64,000 nt of DNA from Lepidostoma basale (taxonomy: Eukaryota; Arthropoda; Insecta; Trichoptera; Lepidostomatidae). The DNA is taken from positions 1-64,000 of the forward strand of contig JAHDVF020001317.1 of NCBI GenBank assembly GCA_022606425.2, given 5' to 3'. The translations under genes were made by a program, and so were the position numbers. The notes below the pieces were generated by a model. The model saw nothing but the letters and a program-made list of their open reading frames with translations. It did no database searches and was not told the DNA's origin. Below are positions 22,680 to 33,714 of the stretch, in pieces (position 1 is the stretch's first letter; every line of letters starts with the position of its first letter).

Positions 22680-23035
22680 ACCATCACGCCATTTCTCCTC
22701 AGGGGTAGGCAGAGAGAATGAACCGCCACACTTCTCTATCATAGCACACCTCTCTAGCATCCTCCACATTCATACAGCGAGTCATTCACGTCGATTCTTC
22801 CGACTTCTAACATTACCAACCCTTAAAATTTGATTAATTTGGTCATGCCATGTTTTCCCCCGTCTACCTCGGCTCCGTACTCCGTTTACATTGGTAAAGT
22901 ATACTTTCTTAATCATTCTTTCTCCATTCATGCGCTCTATATGTCCGAACCAAACTCAACGATCCTTTCATAATTTTGTTCATAATTCCTTCTTCCGCTT
23001 TACATTCCTTCCGCAGGGTCATATATTTAAAGGTC
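22680..23035 (-). pseudogene. LINE-A, (TTG)n-tailed subfamily
   Basis: Plus strand begins ACAACAACAACAACAAACCATC: in sense this is GATGGTTTGTTGTTG, a tail different from TTAG. Sequence continues through CAGAGAGAATGAACCGCC, CGACTTCTAACATTACCAACC and CCTTCTTCCGCTTTACATTCC, which match the copy at 53515-54165. Frames are broken. Confidence 0.75.
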
Positions 23036-23111
23036 TGAAATTTAAATATATGTAAAAAAAGAAAAATTGATTTATTCAATTTTCTACACTAGAATACCCC
23101 CTTAAGTTTGG

Positions 23112-23195
23112 CTTCGACCGGTTTCGGTAGCTGAATGATGTCCAGAAGATGGCAGTAAGCTGCCAAAACCTGTCGAAGCCATTAACCTAAGTGGA
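23112..23195. repeat. HHR family VI inverted pair, degenerate
   Basis: Two inverted arms: the minus arm reads UACC, GAAA, CCGG, UC, GAAGCC; the plus arm reads CAGAAGA, U, GGCAG loop UAAG CUGCC, AAAA, CCUG, UC, GAAG. The stem-II hairpin, A-rich GAAA position and palindrome follow the family plan, but cores are lost. Confidence 0.45.
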
Positions 23196-23267
23196 ATTTA
23201 TCTTAATAGATACTGTAAATACATTTTTGGTTAAAAAAATTTATATTCCAGTTAATCCTCTGTAAGA

Positions 23268-23492
23268 AGATATATGTAAACGGCGTGAATGGAGCTAGAA
23301 AAAGAGGAAGGTCGATGAAAACCTGACACGATTAAATCAATCAAATATAAAATGTCGTTCGAGTGAGGAGTCGAAGAAATCAAGTGACAAAAAAAGTGAC
23401 AGAAGTATGTCAGTACATAACAGTGTGGCGTTCCATTCTTCCTGCCTACCCCTCCGGGGAGACGGCGTGATGGTTACTTATTTAGTTAGTTT
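23268..23492 (+). pseudogene. LINE-A 3' fragment
   Basis: Starts at GTAAACGGCGTGAATGGAGC (VNGVNGA) and ends GGGGAGACGGCGTGATGG with a short degraded TTAG-type tail. A small deletion lies inside. Confidence 0.7.
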
Positions 23493-23619
23493 CCTCTGTA
23501 ATAGAATTATTGAGTAAACTTAAACGGTTTATTGACTTGTAACTGTATTTATTTTTAAAAAAAAATTAAATACGAGAAAAATTAAAGGCGTATTATGTCA
23601 GATGTAGATGTAACAAATA

Positions 23620-23985
23620 ACTAAAACTAACTAACTAACCATCACGCTGTCTCCCCGAAAGGGTAGGCAGAATGAATGGACTTCTACACTTTAACCGATG
23701 CGGCACTCCATTCTTCTCTTTTCGCCCCCGCGAGAGAAGCGTTGTGATGGGTTGCGAACCTCATCGCCACCAATAGTCATCTCCCGCGCACACTTCGATC
23801 GTTCAACGTCTATACAATAAATCTAAAACAAATAATATAACATACTCGTACAATGATATAAAATAAAATAACAAATAAAATTAATTTAACACATAATGTT
23901 CTTTTAGATGGTGCACTTGTCGTCAGCTGAACGTTTCGAACATTTGTGTTTATTTAATTTTTATTCCACGTTATGCAATGTTTAA
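23620..23985 (-). mobile_element. SINE-1 copy
   Basis: Tail CTAACTAACTAACCATCACG, intact CCCCGAAAGGGTAGG hairpin, GGTTGCGAACCTCATCGCC, then GTGCACTTGTCGTCAGCTG and TTTATTCCACG. The far 5' module of the long copies is missing. 24085-24285 downstream is a GC-richer unique patch in which I recognise nothing. Confidence 0.75.
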
Positions 23986-24589
23986 TTTTATCAAAAATGT
24001 TTATATATAAATAAAAAATAATTTAGCGACAACTCGGGTAAAAAGTGAATAGTTCGCACTTCAGTTTTTAATTAATGCGGTTTTTATGCAATTCTAAGCC
24101 ATCTCTCATCATTACGTATTCGTACTGAGGAGAGCTGGTACGTGAGAGAGAAGTCATGAAATAATACCGGGATTCAATGGCGGTGGACTTACAGGGCCCC
24201 ACGGACCAATTCCAGATGTATTCATCGCTTGTTGGAGGCTGCCTTTCTTCGGCAAGTGGACGGGATAAGAACACTTATAATTCACTCCCGAAAAAAAGCA
24301 TTTTATAAAATATACTAAATGAATTCTGTAACATTACGAAATATGTGATTTCAAAACGTCTCTTCTTAAGTTTTTGAGACATTTGTTACATCTACATCTG
24401 ACCTTATTAAGATGAATCGTTTATTTGATGTTTGAAGTAGCCGTTGTTACTTTTAATGGTTTAATTAAAAATTATAATAAAACATACATCATAAATGTAT
24501 TCAACATTTTCTTTATGACAATATTCAAGAAAATCATCATTTTCTTGAATTTTTTTGGGATCTTATTTCTTTTTGGGATCTTAGAAATA

Positions 24590-24789
24590 ATCGGGTGGTG
24601 GTCTAGGGGATAGAACGCTTGGCTCCTGATCCAGGGGACATGGGTTCGAGCCTGGACACGACCAGATTCCTTCTTCATAATAATGAGCTATTTTCTGCTC
24701 ACATTGAAGATTGTAAAATAAATTCTAATATCATTGATTTAAATCTTTGGTGTTAGTCTTAAAAAAGTAAAAAAAAAAAAAAAAAAATC
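24590..24789 (+). mobile_element. SINE-3: tRNA-headed SINE with poly(A)
   Basis: The head resembles a tRNA: GTGGTCTAGGGGATAGAACG (A-box region), TTGGCTCCTGATCCAGG (anticodon-arm-like), GGGTTCGAGCC (B box). A ~100-nt unrelated body follows and an A run at 24770-24788. The acceptor stem does not pair and there is no CCA-ready end, so it is not a working tRNA gene. Only copy in the window. Confidence 0.7.
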
Positions 24790-24977
24790 TTCAGGATAGA
24801 GCTTCCTGAATATGCTGTTTGCCACAATCTCCAAAACGTCAATCAAAACAGTTATGATGGACATACCCACGATTCTATATAATTCAACTCACTATTTTAA
24901 AATTCATCTTTCGATTTTTTTTCTTACGGTTATTTAAGTAACTGTTTTGATAAAACCACAGAAAAATGTTTACACAA

Positions 24978-25378
24978 AAAGAGTTACAACATTTTGAATG
25001 TATACAAATTCTTCTAGAAAAATACTGGATTTTACCCATTGCGGATATTTTTTTTATACATATAAGGATTAATTGTATCTCAATACTCAATAGAGACGAA
25101 GATGTAAATAGTTTCCTGGAAACAGAGATGGCGCTAGTGTAGATTTAACTAAAAAAATATCGAGAGCAGCGCAGTATTCTAGTATATATACATCTTCCAA
25201 AAATTTGTCAGACATGGTGGTCGTAAGAAGGGCGGAATGGGAAATGTTGTTAAACATAAAGCGATCGCTTAACCCAACCAATTCATAAGTCCTGTAAAGC
25301 GCCTCGACCACCAAATTATGTTCCCAGAAAACAATTTACATCTTCGTCTCTATTGAGATACAATTAATCCTTATAACA
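24978..25378. repeat. FB-1 foldback, complete
   Basis: Left outer block ATTTTGAATGTATACAAAT and GGATTTTACCCATTGCGG, then AAGGATTAATTGTATCTCAA; right end GTCTCTATTGAGATACAATT and AATCCTTAT. The short centre contains one GGCGCTAGTG unit. GATCGC subfamily. Confidence 0.75.
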
Positions 25379-26059
25379 AAAGTAGTTAATTTAGTTAGGT
25401 CAATAGACTCTCATTAACTCCACAATCCTAAGTTAAATTTATTAAAAGGTTGTCAAAACAATAAACGTCATAAAATCTAAAAACAGTTTAGTTCCTTCTT
25501 CTGTGGACTTAACCTTACACTTATTAAGTTGTCTCTGCTTAAGCTAAGGTATTATTAAATATGTGATATGTTAACATTAAAAATGGCTAAATGCTTGGCA
25601 AAACATCTCATTCCACATGAAATATAATAAATCTTTTATAAAACGTTATATAGTATGGAGTTTTACATCATTGTTCAAGAAACAATACAAAAATATCTCT
25701 AAGGTATTACGTGTGAATACCGTCACCCTCATTTTTTTATATCAGTCTGTATATGTTTTAATCGATTCCTCCATTCTAGATAATTCATACCATAATTTGA
25801 TAACGTTTGTAACATATCGATTATTTTAATAACTCTTTTCAAACAAGCATTAAACTAAATAAATTATACAGGTTTATATCATATTCTGGTGAAATCAAAT
25901 AAAATGTTTAATAAATGTCAAATCTACAATATAATTCAAAGAGTATAATAATATTACACAGGCAATTTTATTTCTGACAGCGCTATTGCTTTTTTACTTT
26001 ACTCAGTTTATACTGATTGATGAGAACCATTTTTTAATAAAATATCTTATAACTGCTAA
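25379..26059. other. AT-rich stretch without recognised gene
   Basis: No gene seen; no repeat shared with the rest of the window recognised. Confidence 0.4.
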
Positions 26060-26290
26060 TCAAAAAAAATGTTTTTATATCACAATTATAGTTATTTTAC
26101 GACAGCTGTTTCATCAACCAATGTTGTAACACCTGATGATGTCAACATTGGTTGATGAAACAGCTGTCGAAAAATAAATACAATTGTGATATAAAAACAA
26201 AGTTTTTTGATAAACAGTTATAAAATGTTAATGTATCGTAGTATTTCGGCCAAAACAATGAACTATTTAATAAAATATCTTAAATAAACT
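26060..26290. repeat. HHR family I palindrome
   Basis: Arms GACAGCTGTTTCATCAACC (26101-26119) and its inverse at 26150-26168, in larger symmetrical AT-rich arms. The right outer end GTATTTCGGCCAAAACAATG is the family I terminal block. Only the plus arm keeps a full motif. Confidence 0.7.
26133..26168 (+). ncRNA. Hammerhead-ribozyme-like motif, family I
   Basis: Core CUGAUGA 26133-26139 is canonical. Extra U 26140, stem II GUCAAC/GUUGAU (one G-U) with loop AUUG, GAAA 26157-26160, palindrome CAGCUG, UC 26167-26168. Stem I beyond the first C-G pair is weak (…ACAC against GAAA), so self-cleavage is uncertain. Confidence 0.55.
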
Positions 26291-26294
26291 CAAA

Positions 26295-26390
26295 GTTGAA
26301 CACTTCCCTAAAAATAATTATATAACACACTTCCCTAAAAAAATAAACACTTCCCTAAAATAATAATATTTCCCTAAAAATAACGTAAAA
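26295..26390. repeat. Short imperfect tandem repeat
   Basis: Four units of the type ACACTTCCCTAAAAATAA. Confidence 0.7.
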
Positions 26391-26764
26391 GCATGTTTGT
26401 TACTTTAAAATAAGTCATTTAGTCCTGATATATATAATATTATAATGCAAACAAGTGTTTATAAAACTAAATATCAATAATAATTAATATTATTAATATA
26501 TACCAAAAGAATAAAGTTTTGCCATTTTTAATTTAATTGAAATCGACACAACTTGTACAAGTTGTATCAAGATGATATGTGCACTAATGAAAAATCTTCT
26601 CTTTGGAAGTTGGACAAATGGCACTGAAGTATAGAGTTTTTTTTTAATGATAATTAGCATATGAGCGTGGTTTGCTTATGGATTTTTTTGCCACAGTTAG
26701 TAAGATAAGTATTAAGACAGAGTTAGTATGATACGTAGAGTAAGATTTCCTTTATGCTTAGTAG

Positions 26765-27235
26765 AGTGCTCTTTTTATCCTGTCACACCTCCGTGGTGCA
26801 TAGGACCTCGAGGAACCTTTTTCGCCCGACTCTATCGCATGCCTAATGCCTAACATCATCCCAAGTGACGCCTGCTGCCTTAACCTCGTCCTGCAGGGCT
26901 CTTCTCCAGGTGGTTCTAGGTCTGCCTCGCTTCCTTTTTCCCTCCATAGGGGACCAGTCTAGTACGCCCTGAGCGTTGCAAGCTGGGTTCCGTCTCAGAG
27001 TGTGACCGATACACTGCTATTTGCGTCTAGCGACTTGTTCTCTAATTGGCTTTTCGCCTGCCATGGTCCAGAGAACGGCATTTGATACTGTTAGGGGCCA
27101 ATAGATCTTGAATATTGAGCGAAGGCACCTATTTATAAACACCTGGAGTTTTCCAATAACATCCGAGGTAGATTTCAAAATCTCACATCCGTGCAGCGGT
27201 ACGCTTTTAACGCTACTGCTGAATATTTAGAGTTT
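26765..27235 (-). pseudogene. LINE-F: C-terminal region of a non-LTR ORF2
   Basis: Minus-strand reading, with frame jumps: VPLHGCEILKSTSDVIGKLQ, VFINRCLRSIFKIYWP, IGHTLRRNPA, KRKRGRPRTTWRRALQDE and VTWDDV. The order LQ-FINRCLR-I, W/IGHTLR, RGRPRTTWRR is a common C-terminal pattern of RTE-superfamily proteins. RT is absent. No other copy in the window. Confidence 0.65.
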
Positions 27236-27365
27236 TCTAGAAATGATACTGGAACGCTATACAGGGCGAAGCATAGCAAAAGCTCTAAGCTCGAAAGCTA
27301 TTCTGTATATAGATCATTTAATATAATTTAATTTATATATTGTAGTAATCTTCTTTATCCTAATT

Positions 27366-27694
27366 TCATTTACCATATAAGCTTTGGATAATAAATGCAA
27401 CACGAGATCCTTCAAACAACATAAACATCGCCACAAAGCACATAACCACATTGGCTGCGTATAATTTATTTATTTGATTACTCTCGTATGATTCCTGAAA
27501 TAATTTAATCAAATATTTATCCGCTTTGATGTTTGCTGAAGCCGCGCGTACATATTTGATTAGTCTCCTGTTTTTCAAAAGCTCGTTGAAATTATATATC
27601 TCGATTGCCGTGAATCCTGTCAAACCATTTGTTTTCAGCGGATTCTTTAAATGTATTACCTGTTCCTGAACTATTTTTAAAAAATAACGTTAAA
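27366..27694 (-). CDS. Unidentified open frame with a hydrophobic C-terminus
   Basis: Open from about 27694 to the TGA at 27366, roughly 108 codons, with no ATG at its start (upstream in-frame TAA near 27700). Translation includes VQEQVIHLKNPLK, FTAIEIYNFNELLKNRRLIK, ASANIKADKYLIKLFQ, and a membrane-like segment AANVVMCFVAMFMLF near the end, finishing IIQSLYGK. Composition looks protein-like rather than AT noise. Possible acceptor AG near 27675-27681, so it could be a 3'-terminal exon of a nested or neighbouring gene, or a decayed copy. I do not recognise the family. Confidence 0.3.
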
Positions 27695-27805
27695 CCAAAT
27701 TTAGTAATGATAAATGAATTGTCATGATATGATGTGAACAACTGTAAATATTAATTCTATAAAATAAAAAGATAATAGCTCAACTGATTAAAATAACTAA
27801 TAAAG

Positions 27806-28195
27806 TAAAAACTAACTAACTAACCATCACGCCGTCTCCTCAAAGAGGTTGGCATAAATAATGGACTGCCATCCTTTTCGGATATATTTTTCTCGCTTCC
27901 TCAACGTTCATACATCGTGTTATGCACGCGCGTCGATTTCTCTGACTCCTCACGTGGTCCACATTCAATATTTGATTTGTTTGATCGTGCCACGTTTTTT
28001 TCGGCCTTCCTCTATTTCTAGTTCCATTAGATCGTCAACATATATTTTTTTTACATCCTTTCTTCATTCATTATTTCCATGTGTCCAAACCATCTTAATG
28101 ATCCTTTCATTCTTTTGTTCATAAGACCATCATTCGCACCGTATTCACTTCTAATATTTTCATTTGACACTCTCATACACAGAGTATCCACATAT
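27806..28195 (-). pseudogene. LINE-A 3' fragment
   Basis: Tail CTAACTAACTAACCATCACG, a damaged hairpin (CTCCTCAAAGAGGTTGG), then the complement of the whole MYGSEA-distal region to ACACAGAGTATCCACA. Frames contain stops. Confidence 0.75.
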
Positions 28196-28434
28196 CAAAT
28201 TGATTTCTTATATAACCAAAAATGAACACATTTTATTATGAATAGGAATTTAGAAATCATATATGAAAATAAAAAATATGTATTACAATGTTCAATGTTT
28301 CTATGAGATTAATGAAAATAAAAATAAATATTTTACCAAATAATAAAATATGTATTTAGTTTTACTATACTTGATTTTAAGTTTCAAACGTTAAATATGC
28401 CAACAAGTCAAGCCAACAAGACAAGCCAAGAAGA

Positions 28435-28678
28435 TGACGGCCTTCGTGGCAGAGTGGTTACGAGCTCTGACTTCCATGCCGAAGGTCCTGGGTTCGATTC
28501 CCGGCGATGGCAGTGTGATTGTCACACTGTCTTTGGTCTTGTGTAGAATTCACGTGACAATAAAATGGCGATAGATTGGCTACCTATCACATGTCACGAG
28601 AATCAATATAATAGCTTAAAAAAATTATATACAGTAATTGGGTCCAAACGACCTGTTGTGTACATAAAAAAAAAAAAA
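28435..28678 (+). mobile_element. SINE-2, poly(A)-tailed subfamily, sense reference copy
   Basis: The head reads CCTTCGTGGCAGAGTGGTTA (A box) and GGTCCTGGGTTCGATTCCC (B box), a tRNA-like pol III promoter. Body: GTGTGATTGTCACACTG, CACGTGACAATAAAATGGCG, CTACCTATCACATGTCACG. 3' module: ACAGTAATTGGGTCCAAACG and ACCTGTTGTGTACA, then 13 A at 28666-28678. The tRNA-like head does not fold into a clean acceptor stem, so this is a SINE and not a tRNA gene. Confidence 0.85.
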
Positions 28679-29784
28679 GTCGCCGAAATCGGTTGAAAAT
28701 ATAAATCGAGTGGAAAAAACTTAATACATTTTATATATTTTTATTTTTATTGTTTACAATGAACTTCTATCTAGATATTTCAATCAAAAACATTAATATC
28801 AGTTTGTTGCAAATGTCCTTAAATAATAATTTTTGATCTCTTTATATTGCATAGCAATTATATAGCAAACTTTGTCAAAAATCATTTAGTGATCCACGCA
28901 TTGCAGTAAATACTCGTAACATTAGTTTTCAAAACAAATATAATATTTTTGAGTTCTTTGTTCTTTTTTGAGTTCTATGTTTTTTGAGTTCTTTGTTACC
29001 TTGTTCGTGGAAATTTATGTTGATTTCAAGTAAATTTAAAAGCCAATACTTTAGTACTATGCGTATATCTTATGAAAAAAATAATTAAGTTCACTTTAGT
29101 CCGAAATTGTCTTTTAGGAAAACAGGAATAAAAGGATTGATGAGAAACCCTCAAGTATCGAAAAACTCAGGCACATGGAACCCAACTCACTCACAAAGAA
29201 CCAAAAAGTCAGAAAAAGAGGTAGCGATATGTGGGTCACTCCAGGCGGTGTGGGTGGTCGCTCGCACGGGACAGTCCGTTATTTATGGCTGTCTACTTAG
29301 GGGCAGACCGGATCCTGATATGTATTATACATTTCTGTATTGATTTTATAATAGGTCGCATTACTCCCTTTCAATCTGACTAATCAGTAGGAGTCGTATA
29401 ATTCTTTTATTGTATGTCAGCGGAGATTGGAAGCCACGATACAATACGAGGGATTTCCAGGACACGTAATATTACGGGCCAATGAGTTCGCTCTACACGT
29501 CATATTCCTTTCAATCTGTTAATAAAATAGTATGTTTCATATTTGATCCTAAATGTTACGCTGGAAGGAAACTAGTTGGGCTGTGCAATTGGTTAATAGT
29601 CCAATTTTTATACGTGCGATTGTCTTCACGCGTTTTGTCTATGCGCTTGTATCTAATGCGCTTCAGTCCTGATGATATTATACTATTCTTGCATTTTAGG
29701 TCAAAATAATTGCTGTCATAAATCACTATTTAACCAATCCTAAACGTACTTACTAAGAGCTGATCATTATTTGGTCCTTTACGG
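28679..29784. other. Low-repeat stretch with a GC-richer patch
   Basis: AT-rich to about 29100, then 29100-29480 is GC-richer with an open frame (KTGIKGLMRNPQVSK…) that I do not recognise. TTTTTGAGTTCTTTG units repeat near 28950-28997. No gene can be supported. Confidence 0.35.
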
Positions 29785-30288
29785 TTACTCTCGCTTCCTC
29801 AACATTCATACATCGTGTCATGTACGCGCGTCGATTTCTCTGACTCCTCATGTGGTCGACATTCAATATTTGATTTATTTGATCATGCCACGTTTTCCTC
29901 GGTGTTCCTATATTTCTAGTTCCATTTACACCGTTAACATATATATTTTAAACCATTCTTTCTTCATTCATTCTTTCCATGTGTCCAAACCATCTTAAAG
30001 ATCCTTTCATAATTTTGTTCATAACACCATCATTGGTACCGTATTCTATTCCATCTACTGCATTTATTCTAATTACATCCTTCTTTTGCCAGTTCTATGC
30101 TTCGTTTCCATACATAAAGGTCGGTACAAGAACACCATTGTGCAGTGTAATTTTACCTTTTTTGCATAGGTTTTTGTTTGCGACGACAACTTTAATTGCA
30201 TCTTTCACTCTGTTGCCTGCCCCAACCCTTCTTCCAATATTTCTCTCTACTCGTTGTAAACATACTATCCGAATACACGAACTCATCT
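29785..30288 (-). pseudogene. LINE-A fragment lacking its 3' end
   Basis: From CTCGCTTCCTCAACATTCAT (complement of the MNVEE region) to the complement of EFVYLGSMFT near 30288. The last ~70 nt, hairpin and tail are deleted. The frame at 30095-30286 retains VERNIGRRVGAGNRVKDA and VLVPTFMYGNEA. Confidence 0.75.
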
Positions 30289-30399
30289 ACTAGATTTATT
30301 AATACTAGATTATTCATTAAATATCATATTTTTCGATTTATGTATAAAACATTTTTTTATAGATTTGTTTATGAGCACACGATATATTTAATTTATTTA

Positions 30400-30520
30400 T
30401 TCATCATTTGTGAAAAGTCGAATGAATCGAAGTGCGCGTATGACTCGCTGTATGAATATGGAGGAATTAAGAGAGGTATATCCGAAAGTAGGGCAGTCTA
30501 TTTTATCTGTGTAACCTTGC
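30400..30520 (+). pseudogene. LINE-A scrap
   Basis: GTCGAATGAATCGAAGTGCG through TATGACTCGCTGTATGAATA to GGGCAGTCTATTTTATCTG; no tail. Confidence 0.6.
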
Positions 30521-30729
30521 AGATAAATGCGTAATTGTTGTTGCATTCATCATTTTAATAATAAAATTTTCATTCTTCAAACTCATTACCAAAAACATTA
30601 TTGATACTTATTTTATAAAAACAAATTATAAAAATGACTTAGAAATTACATATCCACACTCATTATATACCATCTTCTTTATATATAATAAAATTGTACA
30701 TTTTACTCGACGATATCGATTTTTCTAAA

Positions 30730-31440
30730 CCAACTAACTAACCATCACGCCGTCTCCCCGAAAGGGTAGGCAGAAAGAATGAACTGTCACACTTTTACTG
30801 ATGCGGCACTTCATCCTTCTCTTTTCGCCCCGCGGGAGACGCGGTGTGATGGGTTGCGAACCTCATCGCCACCAATAGGCATCTCCCGCGCACACTTCGA
30901 TCGTCCTACACCCACAAAATAAATCGAAAACAAATCATATAAAATACAATGATATAAAATAAAATAACAAAATAAAAATAATTTAACTCAAAATGTTATT
31001 TTTAGATGGTGCCTTGTCTGATAAATGTTATTTTTCAGACAAAATGTTATTTTTAGATGGTGCCTTGGTGATATTGTCTATTATATGATTTAATTGATGT
31101 TCCACGTATCCACCTTTTTTAATTAGCAGTAATTAGGCACTTAAAACCAACCAACATCAGCAAAAACTTTAAAAGAATATTGAAGAAATTTTTCAAATGG
31201 CCATTGGAACAAATGAAAAATTTATTTTTACACCTGTCAAAATTCTTTATATAATCGAAAAAACTTGTCTAATTTTGACATAAAAACAGTACAAACGTAT
31301 TACGTGTCACAATTAACTATTATAAAGTACGGCAACAATCAAATTGACCAAAACAATTCACTTATACACGTAATTTCTCCAAATTTACGGGAGAACCACA
31401 TGAACTAAACCAAATTTTCAAAATTAGAATCAGAACTAAT
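30730..31440 (-). mobile_element. SINE-1, long copy with internal duplication
   Basis: Tail, hairpin (CCCCGAAAGGGTAGG), GGTTGCGAACCTCATCGCC, then a duplicated AATGTTATTTTTAGATGGTG block (30992-31058), CCACGTATCCACC and the far 5' module ending GGGAGAACCACATGAAC near 31412. Matches the plus copy at 16750-17398 end to end. Confidence 0.8.
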
Positions 31441-32089
31441 TAGATCGATTTTTCTCATCTACTATAAAAGAGTTATTATTTATATTTCTACTTAAAATTA
31501 ATAAACACGAGATAAATCTTCTGGTGACGAATTTTCCAATACTTATGATTAACATCTCGTGGAAAAACGAATGAATCTGATTGAAAATTTGAAGGCTGTC
31601 AGTTATCCGATTTAATGTCGCACCCTTCTCGGCTTTGAGGTAAACTTTTATGAGATAATTCTTTTCAGCGATTACATGAAGGCGACGCTAATCGAGGGAA
31701 ATGTACCAGAATAAGCCAGATTCAATATTCATATCTAAAATTGGTATGCTTAATATCTGTCCCAAGTATTAAAAAAAAATTCGGAGTTCGATATTTAATA
31801 GACGCTTTCGAATGCTTAAATGTGGTTGAATTATGTGCGTAATGTATTATATAAGAGTAACCACGTATTAAAATATTGATATCAGTTATATATTCTCAAA
31901 ATTATTTCACGTTTTTTTCTTACGGTCAGTATAATTTATATTATCAAAAATACTCAATTATTAGATTGTTATTAAAATAAACAAAAGCTGTTTAAAAATA
32001 GAAGAACTAAAAATTCTATAAGTGATATGAAATATTCACGACACGTGTTTCGTCTAATGAGGACATCTTCGAGTGTGCAGGCTTAAATA

Positions 32090-33367
32090 TTAGGTCCTTA
32101 CATATGAAATTGGCGTTTTGTATGGGAGGAACATAAATTTGATTTTTTTTTAATATAATATATATATTTAATCAAAGTATGTACCATTGCTATCTATGCA
32201 CTTTTGTCATCTCATAGGTAGTTCATCGATCCCTTTACTAAAAAAAACATTCGGACGGGAATCAATAAAATCTTTGAAGTCGGTTTGGACTGCCCCATCG
32301 GAGTTGAATTTTTTCCCTTGCAAGATGTTATCCAAATTTCGAAAAAAATAGTAATCTGTTGGGAAAAAGTCCGGAGAGCACGGTGGATGTCTTAGACATT
32401 CCAATTGAAGCTCTTCTAATTTGTTAGCCGTCTGTTGTGCAGTGTGTGGTCTAGCGTTATCATGAAGCAGCAGTGGCCTGGAGCGATTAACCAGCCTCGG
32501 TTGTTTAGCAGCTAGCTTTCCATCATGGTTTGCAGTTGCTGACAATAGACATCTGCCGTAATCGTCTGGCCAGATTTAAGAAAGCTGTAGTGAAGGACAC
32601 CAGCACTAGTCCACCAAACGCTCACAAGTAACTTTTTTGGAGTCAATTTTCGCTTGGGGCATGGTTTGGCTGGTTCGGCAGGGTTCAGCCATTGCGATGA
32701 GCGCTTTCTATTATCATACAGGATCCACTTTTCATCACAGGTAATGATTCGATTCAAATTATTGTGCCGGTTGAGTAATGCAACGCAGCAGTCAACGCGC
32801 GTTTGTTGATTTGCTTCACTCAATTCGTGAGGTACCCCCCTTTCAAGCTTTTTCACCTTCCCAATTTGCTTCAAGAGGATTAAAACAGTTTTATCACTAA
32901 CACCGCAGCCTGCAGCTAACTCGGACGTAGTTTGCGATGGATCCGCTTCCACAATAGCCTTCAATTCTTCATTATCAACTTTGGTCTCCGGCCGTCCACG
33001 GGGTTTGTTCTGCAGGTCGAAATTTCCAGAACAAAAACGTTGGAACCAAAAACGCACTGTGTTGTCTTTTGCGACACCGTCGCCATACACATCATTAATT
33101 TTTCGAGCCGTTTCTGCAGCACTGGTGCCACGGTGGAACTCGTACTCGTAAATAACGCGATATTTCAAGTTTTCCATTTGGTAAACTGAGTGACGCAAAG
33201 AAAAAAAAACAATTGAGAAAAAAACAAAAGAATTATAATTTTCAAAACACAAATACTTGAGTAAATAGCTGTATAAATTTGAATTTGTAATTCCTAACCA
33301 AAGAGAAGATATTTGAGATCAAAGTTGCCAGTACGGCAAAACGCCAATTTCATATGTAAGGACCTAA
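32090..33367 (-). mobile_element. Mariner-like DNA transposon, nearly full length (1278 bp)
   Basis: Perfect inverted ends of about 28-31 bp starting TTAGGTCCTTACATATGA, with the TA target duplication on both sides (32088-32089, 33368-33369). Length matches Tc1/mariner elements. The single internal gene is on the minus strand and is broken. Confidence 0.95.
32168..33177 (-). pseudogene. Mariner transposase, DD34D, frameshifted
   Basis: Cut-and-paste transposase of the mariner family. From the ATG at 33175-33177: MENLKYRVIYEYEF with the N-terminal HTH, NTVRFWFQRFCSGNFDL, the linker KPRGRPETKVDNEE, the second HTH, the catalytic ITCDEKWI, then HDNARPH and CSPDFFPTDY. The three catalytic D (CDEKW, HDNA, PTDY) are all present with 34 residues between the last two. 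Breaks: a 1-nt deletion near 32519 shifts the frame after LQTMMES; a TGG to TGA change at 32207-32209 removes the last ~13 residues; the WVPHEL linker motif reads GVPHEL. About 336 codons if read through, slightly below the usual 340-350. Confidence 0.95.
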
Positions 33368-33429
33368 TATAATGTGTTACTTATATAGACTTTGGGGTAT
33401 GTCCCCCCCCACTTCTACACAGATTATTT

Positions 33430-33561
33430 GTGGAAGTGGTTAACAATTAGAGGCGCATTGTAAGTTTAATTCCCGGGTATTTCTGAGGCAGCCAATCACT
33501 GTCCACAGAAATACCCAGAAATTAAACTAACAATGCACCTATAATTGTTAACCACTTCCAC
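33430..33561. repeat. Foldback element, ~57-bp arms
   Basis: GTGGAAGTGGTTAACAATTA (33430) and its inverse ending at 33561, with TTTAATTCCCGGGTATTTCTG against CAGAAATACCCAGAAATTAAA. Loop about 18 nt. Non-coding. Confidence 0.8.
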
Positions 33562-33611
33562 AAAACACTTGTCGTGAATATTTTTTATATCACTTATAGA
33601 ATTTTTAGTTC

Positions 33612-33672
33612 TTCGAGATGCGGTGTGATGGGTTGCGAACCTCATCGCCACCAATAGGCATCTCCCAACAAT
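33612..33672 (-). mobile_element. SINE-1 scrap
   Basis: GCGGTGTGATGGGTTGCGAACC…CCACCAATAGGCATCTCCC from the SINE-1 body only. Confidence 0.65.
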
Positions 33673-33714
33673 AGGTAGTAATGAGTAAAACACATATTTT
33701 ACAATATATCAGAT

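Larger units (their letters stand above)
31985..33612. repeat. HHR-type inverted repeat split by a mariner
   Basis: GAAGAACTAAAAATTCTATA at 32000 and its inverse at 33592-33612, with TTCACGACACGTGTTTCG (left) versus AAAACACTTGTCGTGAA (right), are the two ends of one older element; the mariner at 32090-33367 and a foldback at 33430-33561 lie inside. The left arm carries a hammerhead-like relic on the minus strand (32037-32075): stem I CAC/GUG, core UCGAAGA, extra U, stem II GUC/GAC, GAAA, CACGUG, UC. Confidence 0.55.

Noticed and set aside
26295..26390. CRISPR-like direct repeats
   Set aside because: Four imperfect AT-rich units with spacers of uneven length in a eukaryotic intergenic region; no cas-like genes.
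28435..28510. Functional tRNA gene (A and B boxes, GGTTCGATTCC)
   Set aside because: The acceptor stem does not pair, the head recurs with the same SINE body in at least seven places, and a poly(A) or AAT tail follows. It is a SINE head. The same holds for 24590-24665.
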